The position numbers and the translations under genes were made by a program. Under the pieces are notes generated by a model. It ran no database searches, was not told the origin of the DNA, and was given only the letters and a program-made list of their open reading frames with translations. DNA of 53,938 bases from Clostridium sp. CAG:221 (lineage in GTDB: Bacteria > Bacillota > Clostridia > Clostridiales > Clostridiaceae), in NCBI GenBank assembly GCA_000435835.1, contig FR883416.1, positions 16,500-70,437 of the forward strand, written 5' to 3'. Shown here one piece after another: positions 36,498 through 44,613 of the stretch (positions within the stretch are counted from its first letter, which is position 1; every line of letters begins with the position of its first letter).

Positions 36498-37210
36498 TAG
36501 TTTTAAGCATGGACTCTTCATCTTTAGTTACTACAGTTGCACTACTTAAAGATGAACATTTATTAGGTGAATTCACCTTAAACTTTAAAAGAGAGCATTC
36601 TGTAATCCTTATGGAAAAGATAGAAATGCTGCTTAAGGACTGTAATATAGATATTAGCGAAGTGGACGGCTTTGTTGTTTCTAAAGGACCTGGTTCATTT
36701 ACAGGCCTTAGAATTGGAATGGCTACAGTAAAAGGATTAAGCATGGGCTCAAACAAACCATATCTAAGCATTTCTAGTTTAGATGCACTGGCTTATTCGT
36801 TAGTTAATTTTGATGGTATAATATGTCCTATAATGGACGCATTAAGAGATAGCGTATTTACATGCATGTATAAATCTTCTAATGGAGAACTTTCAAAAAT
36901 AATAGACTATAGTGCTCTTTCTTTAGATGAACTAGTAGAAGTATTACAACAAAAAGATGAACCTGTAATCTTTACTGGTGATGGAGTATATAAGTATAAA
37001 GAATATTTATTAGAAAAGCTTCCTAACGCCAAGTTTGCACCTAACCATTTAAGTGTTGTAAGAGCTTCAGCTCTAGGCGAACTAGGAATGGAACTTTTAA
37101 GAAAAGGCCAATATGATGATATGAATTCTTCACCTTTATATCTTAAGAAGCCTCAAGCCGAAAGAGAATTAGAACAAAGGATGAAAATGCAAAATGGCCA
37201 TATTGTATAA
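36494..37210 (+). CDS. tsaB: tRNA threonylcarbamoyladenosine biosynthesis protein TsaB
   Basis: A 238-aa protein of the ASKHA fold (MIVLSMDSSSLVTTVALL start, SKGPGSFTGLRIGMATVKGLS core). It dimerises with TsaD in t6A synthesis and has no catalytic metal site of its own. It overlaps tsaE at the 5' end and rimI by 17 nt at the 3' end, so the three genes form a tightly coupled operon. Confidence 0.95.
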   Translation: MIVLSMDSSSLVTTVALLKDEHLLGEFTLNFKREHSVILMEKIEMLLKDCNIDISEVDGFVVSKGPGSFTGLRIGMATVKGLSMGSNKPYLSISSLDALAYSLVNFDGIICPIMDALRDSVFTCMYKSSNGELSKIIDYSALSLDELVEVLQQKDEPVIFTGDGVYKYKEYLLEKLPNAKFAPNHLSVVRASALGELGMELLRKGQYDDMNSSPLYLKKPQAERELEQRMKMQNGHIV

Positions 37211-37646
37211 GCCAATGGATTCATCCCATGTAGAAGGAGTTTTTGAATTAAGCAAAAACTCCTTTCATATTCCTTGGAGCTTAGAATCTATACAGCAAGA
37301 GCTTACTAATAACCTTGCTAGATACATTGTTGCTATGGATTCAGATAGCAATAAAGTTATAGGTTTTGCTGGAATGTGGATTATTGCTGGTGAAGGCAAT
37401 ATTACAAACATAGCAGTTGATGCTGATTTTAAACGTGTTGGCATTGGCTATAATCTATTATCAGCCTTATTTGATATCTGTAAAAAAGAAAATTGTCCTG
37501 ATATCACTCTTGAAGTAAGAGTATCTAATATTGCTGCTCAAAAGCTTTATGAGAAAGCAGGATTTATTAATGAAGGCATACGAAAAAAATATTATGAAGA
37601 TAATGGCGAAGATGCTATGATTATGTGGAAAAGAAACATTATATAA
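37194..37646 (+). CDS. rimI: Ribosomal-protein-alanine N-acetyltransferase (GNAT)
   Basis: A 150-aa GNAT acetyltransferase. The acetyl-CoA binding region ITNIAVDADFKRVGIGYNLLSAL and the LEVRVSNIAAQKLYEKAGF motif are typical of RimI, which acetylates the N-terminus of S18 and other proteins. The tsaE-tsaB-rimI order is widely conserved. Its start lies within the end of tsaB. Confidence 0.94.
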   Translation: MAILYKPMDSSHVEGVFELSKNSFHIPWSLESIQQELTNNLARYIVAMDSDSNKVIGFAGMWIIAGEGNITNIAVDADFKRVGIGYNLLSALFDICKKENCPDITLEVRVSNIAAQKLYEKAGFINEGIRKKYYEDNGEDAMIMWKRNII

Positions 37647-37732
37647 TTTAAATTATTATTCATTTTTAATTCATATTACCTCCTTTAAACGTATATTATA
37701 GTTAATAAAGTATATTAAGTGGAGGTATTTAT

Positions 37733-38197
37733 ATGGAAAGTAATGCTGGATCTACTCTTTTGCCTATTATTAAAATTATAAATAATACTAGAACAGAACT
37801 TGCTAATATAGTATTATCATACGAAGGCCTTGATGACTCTTCAATAAAAATTAACACTTTAAATAGTAATTCAGAAATTATAACAACTATAAGTACAGCA
37901 TTTGTTAAAGATAATGTGAACCTTATACTAAGCTATGATCATGAAAATATTCATGAAGAAAAAATAGTTTATCATAATTTCATTGCCGATTCATTAATTA
38001 AACTGACTTTGGAAATCAACGATGTAAATGGTGAACATAATATAGTAACTATAATAGAAAAAGATCCTGTTGATAATCCAATAGAATTGATAAAAGTAAA
38101 AAAAACAACTACTCATAAATTTATTATAATTGCAGGTATAGCCACTTTAAGCGCTCTTGGCTTATATACTATTAAAAAAAAGAGAAATACTAAATGA
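37733..38197 (+). CDS. Hypothetical protein with C-terminal membrane anchor
   Basis: A 154-aa protein that I do not recognise. Residues 1-125 are hydrophilic with beta-like patterning (IIKIINNTRTELANIVLSY, DNVNLILSYDHENI). A membrane helix (FIIIAGIATLSALGLYTI, about 129-147) and a basic KKKRNTK tail end the chain, as in sortase-anchored or tail-anchored proteins. There is no LPxTG motif and no signal peptide, so tail anchoring with the body in the cytosol is more likely. GGAGG lies 7-8 nt before the ATG. It is followed by a strong terminator and probably transcribed alone. Confidence 0.75.
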   Translation: MESNAGSTLLPIIKIINNTRTELANIVLSYEGLDDSSIKINTLNSNSEIITTISTAFVKDNVNLILSYDHENIHEEKIVYHNFIADSLIKLTLEINDVNGEHNIVTIIEKDPVDNPIELIKVKKTTTHKFIIIAGIATLSALGLYTIKKKRNTK

Positions 38198-38235
38198 AAA
38201 TCTTTAATGGTAGCCATGATATAAGTTCACTATGT

Positions 38236-38293
38236 AAAACAACTTCTTCAGTACAATAATTTCTATATTATTGTATAGAAGAAGTTGTTTTTT
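38236..38293. terminator. Bidirectional terminator between the hypothetical gene and ribU
   Basis: AAACAACTTCTTC / GAAGAAGTTGTTT with an inner GTACAATAAT / ATTATTGTAT stem and T runs on the plus side, between convergent genes. Confidence 0.88.
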
Positions 38294-38295
38294 TA

Positions 38296-38868
38296 TTATG
38301 CTATATTTCTTTTATTTGTTAATCCTGAATCAACCTTAAATATAGGTATTGATAATCTTTTATATAATATAAATGTGCCAATACACACTATAAACGCCTT
38401 TATACCGTTAAATGGTACAAGTCCAACAAAAACATATTTTGTTAAATCAACTTCTATTCCATAGGCTGGAAGTAGAAAATATATATTAGCGATAATTCCC
38501 ATAAGTTGCATCACTAATGCACCAACTACCATCCCTGTAATAGCAGATTTCTTGCTTTTATTTCTATTATATAGCCATGCAGCAGGCATTACTAAAGCAA
38601 CCCCTACTAAGATATTAGCAATTTCACCTACACCAAAAGTTGCACTTCCTTTAAGTAAAAATCTCAAAATAACTTTTAATACTACAATGATTCCACCAAC
38701 AATTGGCCCATAAGCAAAGCCGCCTATTAATGCTGGAACTTCACTAAAATCAATCTTTAACCACGGAAATATCGGTACAATTGGAAAATCAAAATACATA
38801 AGTACTACTGCAATTGCCACTAATAAGGATATTTTAATGCTTTTGTTTAAATCTTTTCTTTTATTCAT
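38296..38868 (-). CDS. ribU: Riboflavin ECF transporter substrate-binding subunit RibU
   Basis: A 190-aa membrane protein with about six helices, of the ECF S-component type (FPWLKIDFSEVPALIGGFAYGPIVGG). It captures riboflavin and works with the general ECF module (EcfA1, EcfA2, EcfT), which is not here. The FMN riboswitch directly upstream strongly supports riboflavin as substrate. GGGAG lies 6-7 nt before the ATG. Confidence 0.94.
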   Translation of the reverse strand: MNKRKDLNKSIKISLLVAIAVVLMYFDFPIVPIFPWLKIDFSEVPALIGGFAYGPIVGGIIVVLKVILRFLLKGSATFGVGEIANILVGVALVMPAAWLYNRNKSKKSAITGMVVGALVMQLMGIIANIYFLLPAYGIEVDLTKYVFVGLVPFNGIKAFIVCIGTFILYKRLSIPIFKVDSGLTNKRNIA

Positions 38869-38985
38869 TTTTACTCCCTCTTTATCTCTCAGTGGAGGTA
38901 TAAGTTTTGTTTCATTTATATTTTTCTTTGCTTACAGCTTTTTATACTTAAAATTAATTCTTAGGTGCAAAATATATTGCTGTAA

Positions 38986-39017
38986 TAAAAAGTCCTGATG
39001 CTATAAAACATCAGGAC
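38986..39017 (-). terminator. Riboswitch-controlled terminator before ribU
   Basis: GTCCTGATG / CATCAGGAC with an 8-nt loop followed in minus reading by TTTTT, placed between the FMN aptamer and ribU. It should form when FMN is bound. Confidence 0.87.
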
Positions 39018-39053
39018 GTAACTCACTTATTTTAAATATAAATAAAACTTACT

Positions 39054-39169
39054 TATTTCCTTCTTTCATCCAGACTATACTGTCGGCTTCGGAATCACAC
39101 CGAATCATGCTATTTCTAGCTCGTGGGCTATAACCACCGGTGGGGAATTTCACCCCGCCCTGAAGATAT
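39054..39169 (-). promoter_or_regulatory. FMN riboswitch (RFN element)
   Basis: Minus reading shows the RFN core: TATCTTCAGGGCGGGGTGAA, CCCCACCGGTGG, AGCCCACGAGC, GATTCGGTGTGATTCCGAAGC, GACAGTATAGTCTGGATGA and the closing GAAGGAAATA. FMN binding shuts off riboflavin uptake genes. Aptamer and terminator fill most of the 361-base gap between ribU and tex. Confidence 0.96.
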
Positions 39170-39229
39170 TTTTATTATACTTATATTATAAATATATTAT
39201 TAATTTAATTCAATATATAAATTGTATTT

Positions 39230-41395
39230 TTATTCATTTATATCTTTCATGGTAAGAGAAATTCTTTTTCTCTTTTCATCAACTTCCATTATTGCTACCT
39301 TAACAACATCTCCAACTTTAACAATATCTAATGGATGTTTTACAAATTTATTTGCCATTTGACTTTTATGAACTAATCCATCTTGATGTACTCCAATATC
39401 AACAAAAGCTCCAAAGTCAGATACATTTCTTACAGTACCCATTAATACCATTCCTGGAGTTAAGTCTTTTAAATCTATAACGCCTGTTTTTAATATAGGC
39501 TTTGGCATATCTTCTCTCGGATCTCTTCCAGGCTTTTGAAGTTCCTTTATAATATCCTTAAGAGTAAGCTCCCCTACTTCTAATTCTTGAGCTAAATTAT
39601 TTAATCCTTTAACAGTAACTCTTTCTTCAATATCATTTAATTTTCTATTCGATAAATCTTCTGTAGAATACCCTAATACCTCCATAAGCTTTTTAGCTAT
39701 ACTATAAGATTCAGGATGAACAGAAGTATTATCAAGAAGCTCCTTACTTTCCATTACTCTTAAGAAACCAGCACATTGCTCATATGCTTTTTGACCTAAT
39801 CTCTTAACTTTTAATAGTTCTTTTCTGCTGCTAAATCCACCTACTTCATCTCGATAAGCTACTATATTATTAGCAATGGATATATTTATCCCTGCAACAT
39901 AAGTTAGCAATGAAGGTGTTGCTGTATTTAAATCTACCCCCACTTTATTTACTGAATCTTCAACTACTCCACTTAATGATTCATCTAATTTTTTAGGAGT
40001 TACATCATGTTGATATTGACCTACTCCAATAGCCTTTGGTTCTATCTTTACTAGTTCTGCCATAGGGTCTTGTAATCTTCTTCCTATAGAAATGGCTCCT
40101 CTTATAGTAACATCTAAATCTGGATATTCTTTTGCAGCTAATTCTGAAGCAGAATATACTGAAGCTCCTGCTTCTGATACTATTACATAAGCTAGCTCCT
40201 TACCTGTTTCATTTTTTATTTCGCTTATTATTTCAGCTATCACTTCTTCTGATTCTCTTGAAGCAGTGCCATTTCCTAAAGAAATTACATCTACGTTATA
40301 TTTATTTATCATTTCCTTTAGGGTTTTCTTAGTTCCTTCTACATCCTTTTTAGGAACTGTAGGATATACTGTTGCTTTATCTAAAAATCTTCCTGTGGCA
40401 TCTAATACTGCAACTTTACATCCTGTTCTGAATCCTGGGTCGTATCCCATAACTACTTTACCTTTAATTGGTGGTTGCATAAGAAGTGCTTTTAAATTTT
40501 CCTTAAATATTAATATTGCTCCTTCTTCTCCTTTATCAGTAAGCTCACTTCTAACTTCTCTTTCAATTGATGGGAATATCAATCTCTTATATGAATCCTT
40601 AATTGCTATCTTTAAATATTCATTTGTTATAGAATTCTGTTTAAGTATCTTGCTTTCTATATAGCTTATTATCTTGTCATCATTAACAGAAATCTTTACA
40701 GATAATATCTTTTCCTTTTCTCCTCTATTGATTGCTAGTATTCTATGGGCAGGTATCTTAAATACTTCCTCACTATAATCATAATACATTTCATATGGAG
40801 TGCTTTCTTCACTTGATCCTTTAGTTTCAATCTTTCCTTCCCTGAATACTATATTTCTAATATACTTTCTAAGAGCTGCATCATCAGATATTCCTTCAGC
40901 TATTATGTCTAGTGCTCCATTTATTGCATCTTCAATACTATTTACAGACTTTTCTTCATTAATAAATGCTTCTGCTTGTTTTTCTACTGTGCCCTTAAAA
41001 TTCCCCTCCAAAATAATATCAGCCAGAGGCTTTAATCCTTTTTCTAATGCAATAGTTGCTCTTGTTCTCTTTTTAGGCTTGAAAGGTCTATATATGTCTT
41101 CAACTTCAGTAAGAGATTCAGCTTTTTCTAATGATTTTACTATTTCCTCAGTAAGTTTTCCTTGTTCATCAATTAATCTTAATACATCTTCTTTTCTGTC
41201 CTTTAGATTTCTTAAGTATGTTAGTCTTTCAAAAAACTTTCTTAATATGTCATCACTTAAAGCTCCAGTTTGCTCTTTTCTATATCTAGCTATAAAAGGT
41301 ACTGTATTTCCTTCATCTAATAATTTAATTACATTTTGTACCTGCACTAATTTTATTCCTAATTCTTTTACTAATCTCTCTTCAATATTTACCAT
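39230..41395 (-). CDS. tex: Tex family transcription accessory protein
   Basis: A 721-aa nucleic-acid binding protein with the N-terminal Tex helices, a YqgF/RuvC-like domain (VMGYDPGFRTGCKVAVLD, about 325-450), helix-hairpin-helix repeats (about 490-560) and a C-terminal S1 domain (GMVLMGTVRNVSDFGAFVDIGVHQDGLVHKSQ). Tex resembles eukaryotic Spt6 and influences transcription and stress tolerance. The longest frame starts at 41425, but AGGAG lies 6 nt before the ATG at 41395 (MVNIEERLV), the usual start. Confidence 0.95.
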   Translation of the reverse strand: MVNIEERLVKELGIKLVQVQNVIKLLDEGNTVPFIARYRKEQTGALSDDILRKFFERLTYLRNLKDRKEDVLRLIDEQGKLTEEIVKSLEKAESLTEVEDIYRPFKPKKRTRATIALEKGLKPLADIILEGNFKGTVEKQAEAFINEEKSVNSIEDAINGALDIIAEGISDDAALRKYIRNIVFREGKIETKGSSEESTPYEMYYDYSEEVFKIPAHRILAINRGEKEKILSVKISVNDDKIISYIESKILKQNSITNEYLKIAIKDSYKRLIFPSIEREVRSELTDKGEEGAILIFKENLKALLMQPPIKGKVVMGYDPGFRTGCKVAVLDATGRFLDKATVYPTVPKKDVEGTKKTLKEMINKYNVDVISLGNGTASRESEEVIAEIISEIKNETGKELAYVIVSEAGASVYSASELAAKEYPDLDVTIRGAISIGRRLQDPMAELVKIEPKAIGVGQYQHDVTPKKLDESLSGVVEDSVNKVGVDLNTATPSLLTYVAGINISIANNIVAYRDEVGGFSSRKELLKVKRLGQKAYEQCAGFLRVMESKELLDNTSVHPESYSIAKKLMEVLGYSTEDLSNRKLNDIEERVTVKGLNNLAQELEVGELTLKDIIKELQKPGRDPREDMPKPILKTGVIDLKDLTPGMVLMGTVRNVSDFGAFVDIGVHQDGLVHKSQMANKFVKHPLDIVKVGDVVKVAIMEVDEKRKRISLTMKDINE

Positions 41396-41527
41396 TGTTC
41401 TCTCCTGTAAAAATATTTTTCTCAATACCTCTATTATAATATTTTTATTTTATTTTTACACTATTGATATTATGTTGTATTGGCTTTATAATTAAATTGT
41501 AAATTTTTACCAATAAGAGGTGGTTCT

Positions 41528-41854
41528 TTGCGTTCCATATTTAATAAATTCATTAATGTAATGCTTATTCTTTTACTTCTTATTTTAATTTTAAACAGAT
41601 ACTATGTTATTGAATTCAACGTTACTTTAAGAAATATATTTATATACCTTTCCTTAATAATAATATTGTTAACTTCAATTAAAGAAGCCTTGGAAGGATC
41701 AGGATTTAATAAATTTCTTGGCATAACAATTATACTTTGTGCTATTGTTGGCGGTATTCTTACTGTTATGAACGGTAAGCTAAACCTTTTTGTTTTTCTC
41801 TGCCTTTTATTTTCTTTAGTTCATAGTTTTCTTGAACTGGTATATTCAAAATAA
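41528..41854 (+). CDS. Small integral membrane protein, TTG start
   Basis: A 108-aa protein of unknown family with about three to four membrane helices (about 9-30, 35-52, 63-80, 85-103). The start is TTG at 41528 with AGAGGTGG just upstream, giving MRSIFNKFINVML. It is divergent from tex and 80 nt upstream of the M28 peptidase gene in the same direction; the two could be co-transcribed. No motif suggests a function. Confidence 0.7.
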   Translation: MRSIFNKFINVMLILLLLILILNRYYVIEFNVTLRNIFIYLSLIIILLTSIKEALEGSGFNKFLGITIILCAIVGGILTVMNGKLNLFVFLCLLFSLVHSFLELVYSK

Positions 41855-41934
41855 TAAATATTTATTATGGTATTCATATTACTCTGCCTCAATTAATAAT
41901 ATTAAGTATATATTATTAGCTGAGGTATTTTTTT

Positions 41935-43287
41935 ATGAAAAAAAAGATCTTTTATTTTTCAACCTTATTTATTACTATTCTTTGCTTGTTTATATGTATT
42001 GCCTTAAATGATCACATATATAATTTCAATGCTGAAAATGTTGTAAAAAACATAAAATATTTATCTTCCTCATCCTTTGAAGGAAGACGCTCTGGTAGTG
42101 AGGAAAATATTTTAACTAGTGAAATAATAAAGAATAAATTTAAAGATTTAAAATTAAGTCCCTATAAAAATAGTTATACTGAAGAATTTATTACTACTTG
42201 TCCTGTAAAAACTGATGAAACAGTTTATTTTAAGATTTTTAATGATAATGAAAGTGAATATTTAAAATATGGAGAAGATTATAAAGAAGACATGATTAAT
42301 TTCAAATCTAACTCCTTTACTTTTTCTAATAAAGATAAAATAAATATCTTTTCTACCTCTATTGAAGTATCTAATGATGAAGGAACATTATTGTTCTATT
42401 TGGCTCAAAATGATGATTTATCCTTTAGAAGCTCTTTTATGTGTGAACTACGCTTTGATTTAGTAATTGCTCTATCTTCTAATGGCTATAATAAAATAAT
42501 TGATGCTTTAAAAGCTGGAAAGACCTTAAATGTTTATATTCCTTTTAAAAATGAAGCTAAAAAATTAGTTAATATCCAAGGAATTATTGAAGGATCTGAC
42601 CCATCACTAGCTCCATTACTTCTTACAGCACACTTTGATCATTTAGGAAGTGATTCACAAAATAACATTTATTACGGTGCTTTAGACAATGCTTCCGGTA
42701 CTTCATTTTTATTGGAACTTGCTAATACTTTATCCACCTTAGGCAAACCTAAACGTTCCATAATCTTTGTTGCTTTAAACGCCGAAGAGCTTGGACTTAA
42801 AGGTTCCAGCTTTTTTGCTGAGAACAATTACTTTGATATTAAAAATTCAAAAGTAATTAATTTTGATATGATAGGTGTTGAAAATTGTCCTATTACTTTT
42901 ATTCAAGGCGTAGGATTCAAAGATAATTCTTCTAATATATTAAATTCCCTTTCTAATATCTGCTTAAATGATTCTGTAGACTATCTAGTGGAATATGAAA
43001 ATTCTAGTGATCATGCAAGCTTCAATGAATTAGGAATTGATGCATTAACAATATGCCATAGTGATAAATCACATATCCATACACCAACTGATACTGTAGA
43101 CTATATTGATTCTAATGCTATAAACACAGTATATAAAGTAGTTAATAAAGAAATTAAAAAAGATTGCTACAGCACTGTAACAACCTTTATATATAGTAGA
43201 AAATCTATTAATTTATTTTTAATTATACTTTTAACACTTATTATTATTGGCATACTAAATACAAAACCTTTTAAAAAAGCTAAATAG
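41935..43287 (+). CDS. M28-family zinc aminopeptidase with two membrane anchors
   Basis: A 450-aa protein with an N-terminal hydrophobic signal or anchor (about 5-24), an M28 catalytic domain and a C-terminal membrane helix (FLIILLTLIIIGIL, about 427-443). Metal and catalytic residues are visible: His and Asp in LTAHFDHLG, Asp in GALDNASG, Glu pair in LNAEELGLKG, Asp in INFDMIG and His in KSHIHTPTDT. It probably removes N-terminal residues from peptides at the outer membrane face. The C-terminal anchor is not general in M28 enzymes. Confidence 0.87.
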   Translation: MKKKIFYFSTLFITILCLFICIALNDHIYNFNAENVVKNIKYLSSSSFEGRRSGSEENILTSEIIKNKFKDLKLSPYKNSYTEEFITTCPVKTDETVYFKIFNDNESEYLKYGEDYKEDMINFKSNSFTFSNKDKINIFSTSIEVSNDEGTLLFYLAQNDDLSFRSSFMCELRFDLVIALSSNGYNKIIDALKAGKTLNVYIPFKNEAKKLVNIQGIIEGSDPSLAPLLLTAHFDHLGSDSQNNIYYGALDNASGTSFLLELANTLSTLGKPKRSIIFVALNAEELGLKGSSFFAENNYFDIKNSKVINFDMIGVENCPITFIQGVGFKDNSSNILNSLSNICLNDSVDYLVEYENSSDHASFNELGIDALTICHSDKSHIHTPTDTVDYIDSNAINTVYKVVNKEIKKDCYSTVTTFIYSRKSINLFLIILLTLIIIGILNTKPFKKAK

Positions 43288-43295
43288 CTTTTTTA

Positions 43296-43425
43296 AATTA
43301 TGAATTATGAGTGATGAATTATGAATTATGGTATAAACTCCTATAGGGAGTTTAAAAAATTTAAATATAGAAACTCTTTGAGTTTCATCCTTTATTCATC
43401 ATTCATAATTCATCATCCATAATTA
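43296..43425. repeat. Intergenic palindromic repeat, copy 5
   Basis: Fifth copy, between the convergent peptidase gene and prfB, touching the prfB stop codon (43423-43425). Hairpins AAACTCC tata GGGAGTTT and GAAACTC ttt GAGTTTC, with heptads ATTATGAATTATGAGTGATG at the left and ATTCATCATTCATAATTC at the right. No separate terminator is visible in this gap, so the element itself may end transcription of both genes. Confidence 0.87.
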
Positions 43426-44527
43426 CTTTTTAGCTTCTTGTTTTAAGTAGCTTACGATAAATTGATCTATTTCTCCATTCATCACAGCATTTAAATTGGA
43501 TGTTTCTTCATTTGTTCTGTGATCTTTCACCATATTATATGGATGGAATACATATGACCTTATCTGACTTCCCCATCCCATATCTTTAAGCTCACCTGTT
43601 AAATCTTCGATTTTTTCTTTATGAGCTCTTTCTTTTAATTCAATAAGCTTTGATTTAAGCATTGCCATTGCAGTGTCTTTATTTGCAAATTGACTTCTCT
43701 CATTTTGACATTGTACCACTATACCTGTTGGTAAGTGGGTTATTCTAATGGCAGATTCCGTCTTATTAACGTGCTGACCACCTGCTCCGCTGGCTCTATA
43801 GGTATCTATCTTTAAATCCTCTGGTCTTATATCAATATCTTGATCCTTAGTTAGTTCTGGAAGAACTTCTACTGAAGCAAAAGAAGTCTGCCTTTTTCCA
43901 TTTGCATTAAACGGCGAAATTCTTACCAATCTATGGACTCCCTTTTCAGCTTTTAAATAACCATAAGCAAATTCACCTTTCACTTTTAAAGTTACACTTT
44001 TAATACCAGCTTCATCACCTTCTAAAAGGTCTAAAGTTTCAACTTTATATCCCTTCTTATCACACCATCTTGTATACATTCTAAGAAGCATTTCAGTCCA
44101 ATCATTAGCATCTGACCCTCCAACACCTGCATGTAAGTTTAAGATGGCATTATTTCTATCATATTCACCAGATAAAAGAAGCTCTACACGATAACTTTCA
44201 ACCTCTTTTTCAATTGATCTTATTTCTTGTATAACTTCATTTACAGTATCTTCATCCTCTTGTGCTAATTCAGCCAATACTTCTACATCATCAATTCTAC
44301 TTACTAAGTTTTCATATCTTTCTATTTTATCTTTTATTATCTTACATTCTTTAGTAACTTCTTCTGCTCTTTTAACATCATCCCAAAATCCATTTTCTTG
44401 CATTTGAAGCTCTAATTCCTGAAATCTTTTTTCTAAGCCTCCCTTGTCAAAGTGAAGCCCCCATTTCCTTTAATGTATCTTTTAAACCTGTTAGTTTAGA
44501 AACTTCTTGTTCTAACTTTAATAGCAT
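43423..44527 (-). CDS. prfB: Peptide chain release factor 2, programmed +1 frameshift
   Basis: RF2 recognises UGA and UAA. Translation starts at ATG 44527-44525 and gives 26 codons ending in GASL at an in-frame TGA (44449-44447). A +1 shift at CTT TGA C continues as DKGGLEKRFQ into the main frame, for a total of 367 aa. A GGGGG run just upstream serves as the stimulatory Shine-Dalgarno-like site. The tripeptide anticodon SPF (RISPFNANGKRQ) and the catalytic GGQ (GAGGQHVNKTES) are both present. Reading only the uninterrupted frame from 44403 would lose 41 residues. It lies downstream of secA, as in many Firmicutes. Confidence 0.95.
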
Positions 44528-44613
44528 TGTATCACTTCCTTATCTTAAATAAGCAAGGTGGAAAATGCCTAATTAAAATAAGACACTTTCCACCAATAGT
44601 TTTATATTTCTAA

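Noticed and set aside
40266..41495. Long open frames on the plus strand opposite tex, and similar ones opposite pepD, mreB and recD2.
   Set aside because: They are antisense shadows of well conserved genes, have no ribosome-binding sites and translate into low-complexity Ser/Leu/Ile-rich strings.
44557..44595. GGTGGAAA / TTTTCCACC inverted repeat between secA and prfB.
   Set aside because: The loop is long and the T run is weak; it is mentioned under secA but not called as a terminator.
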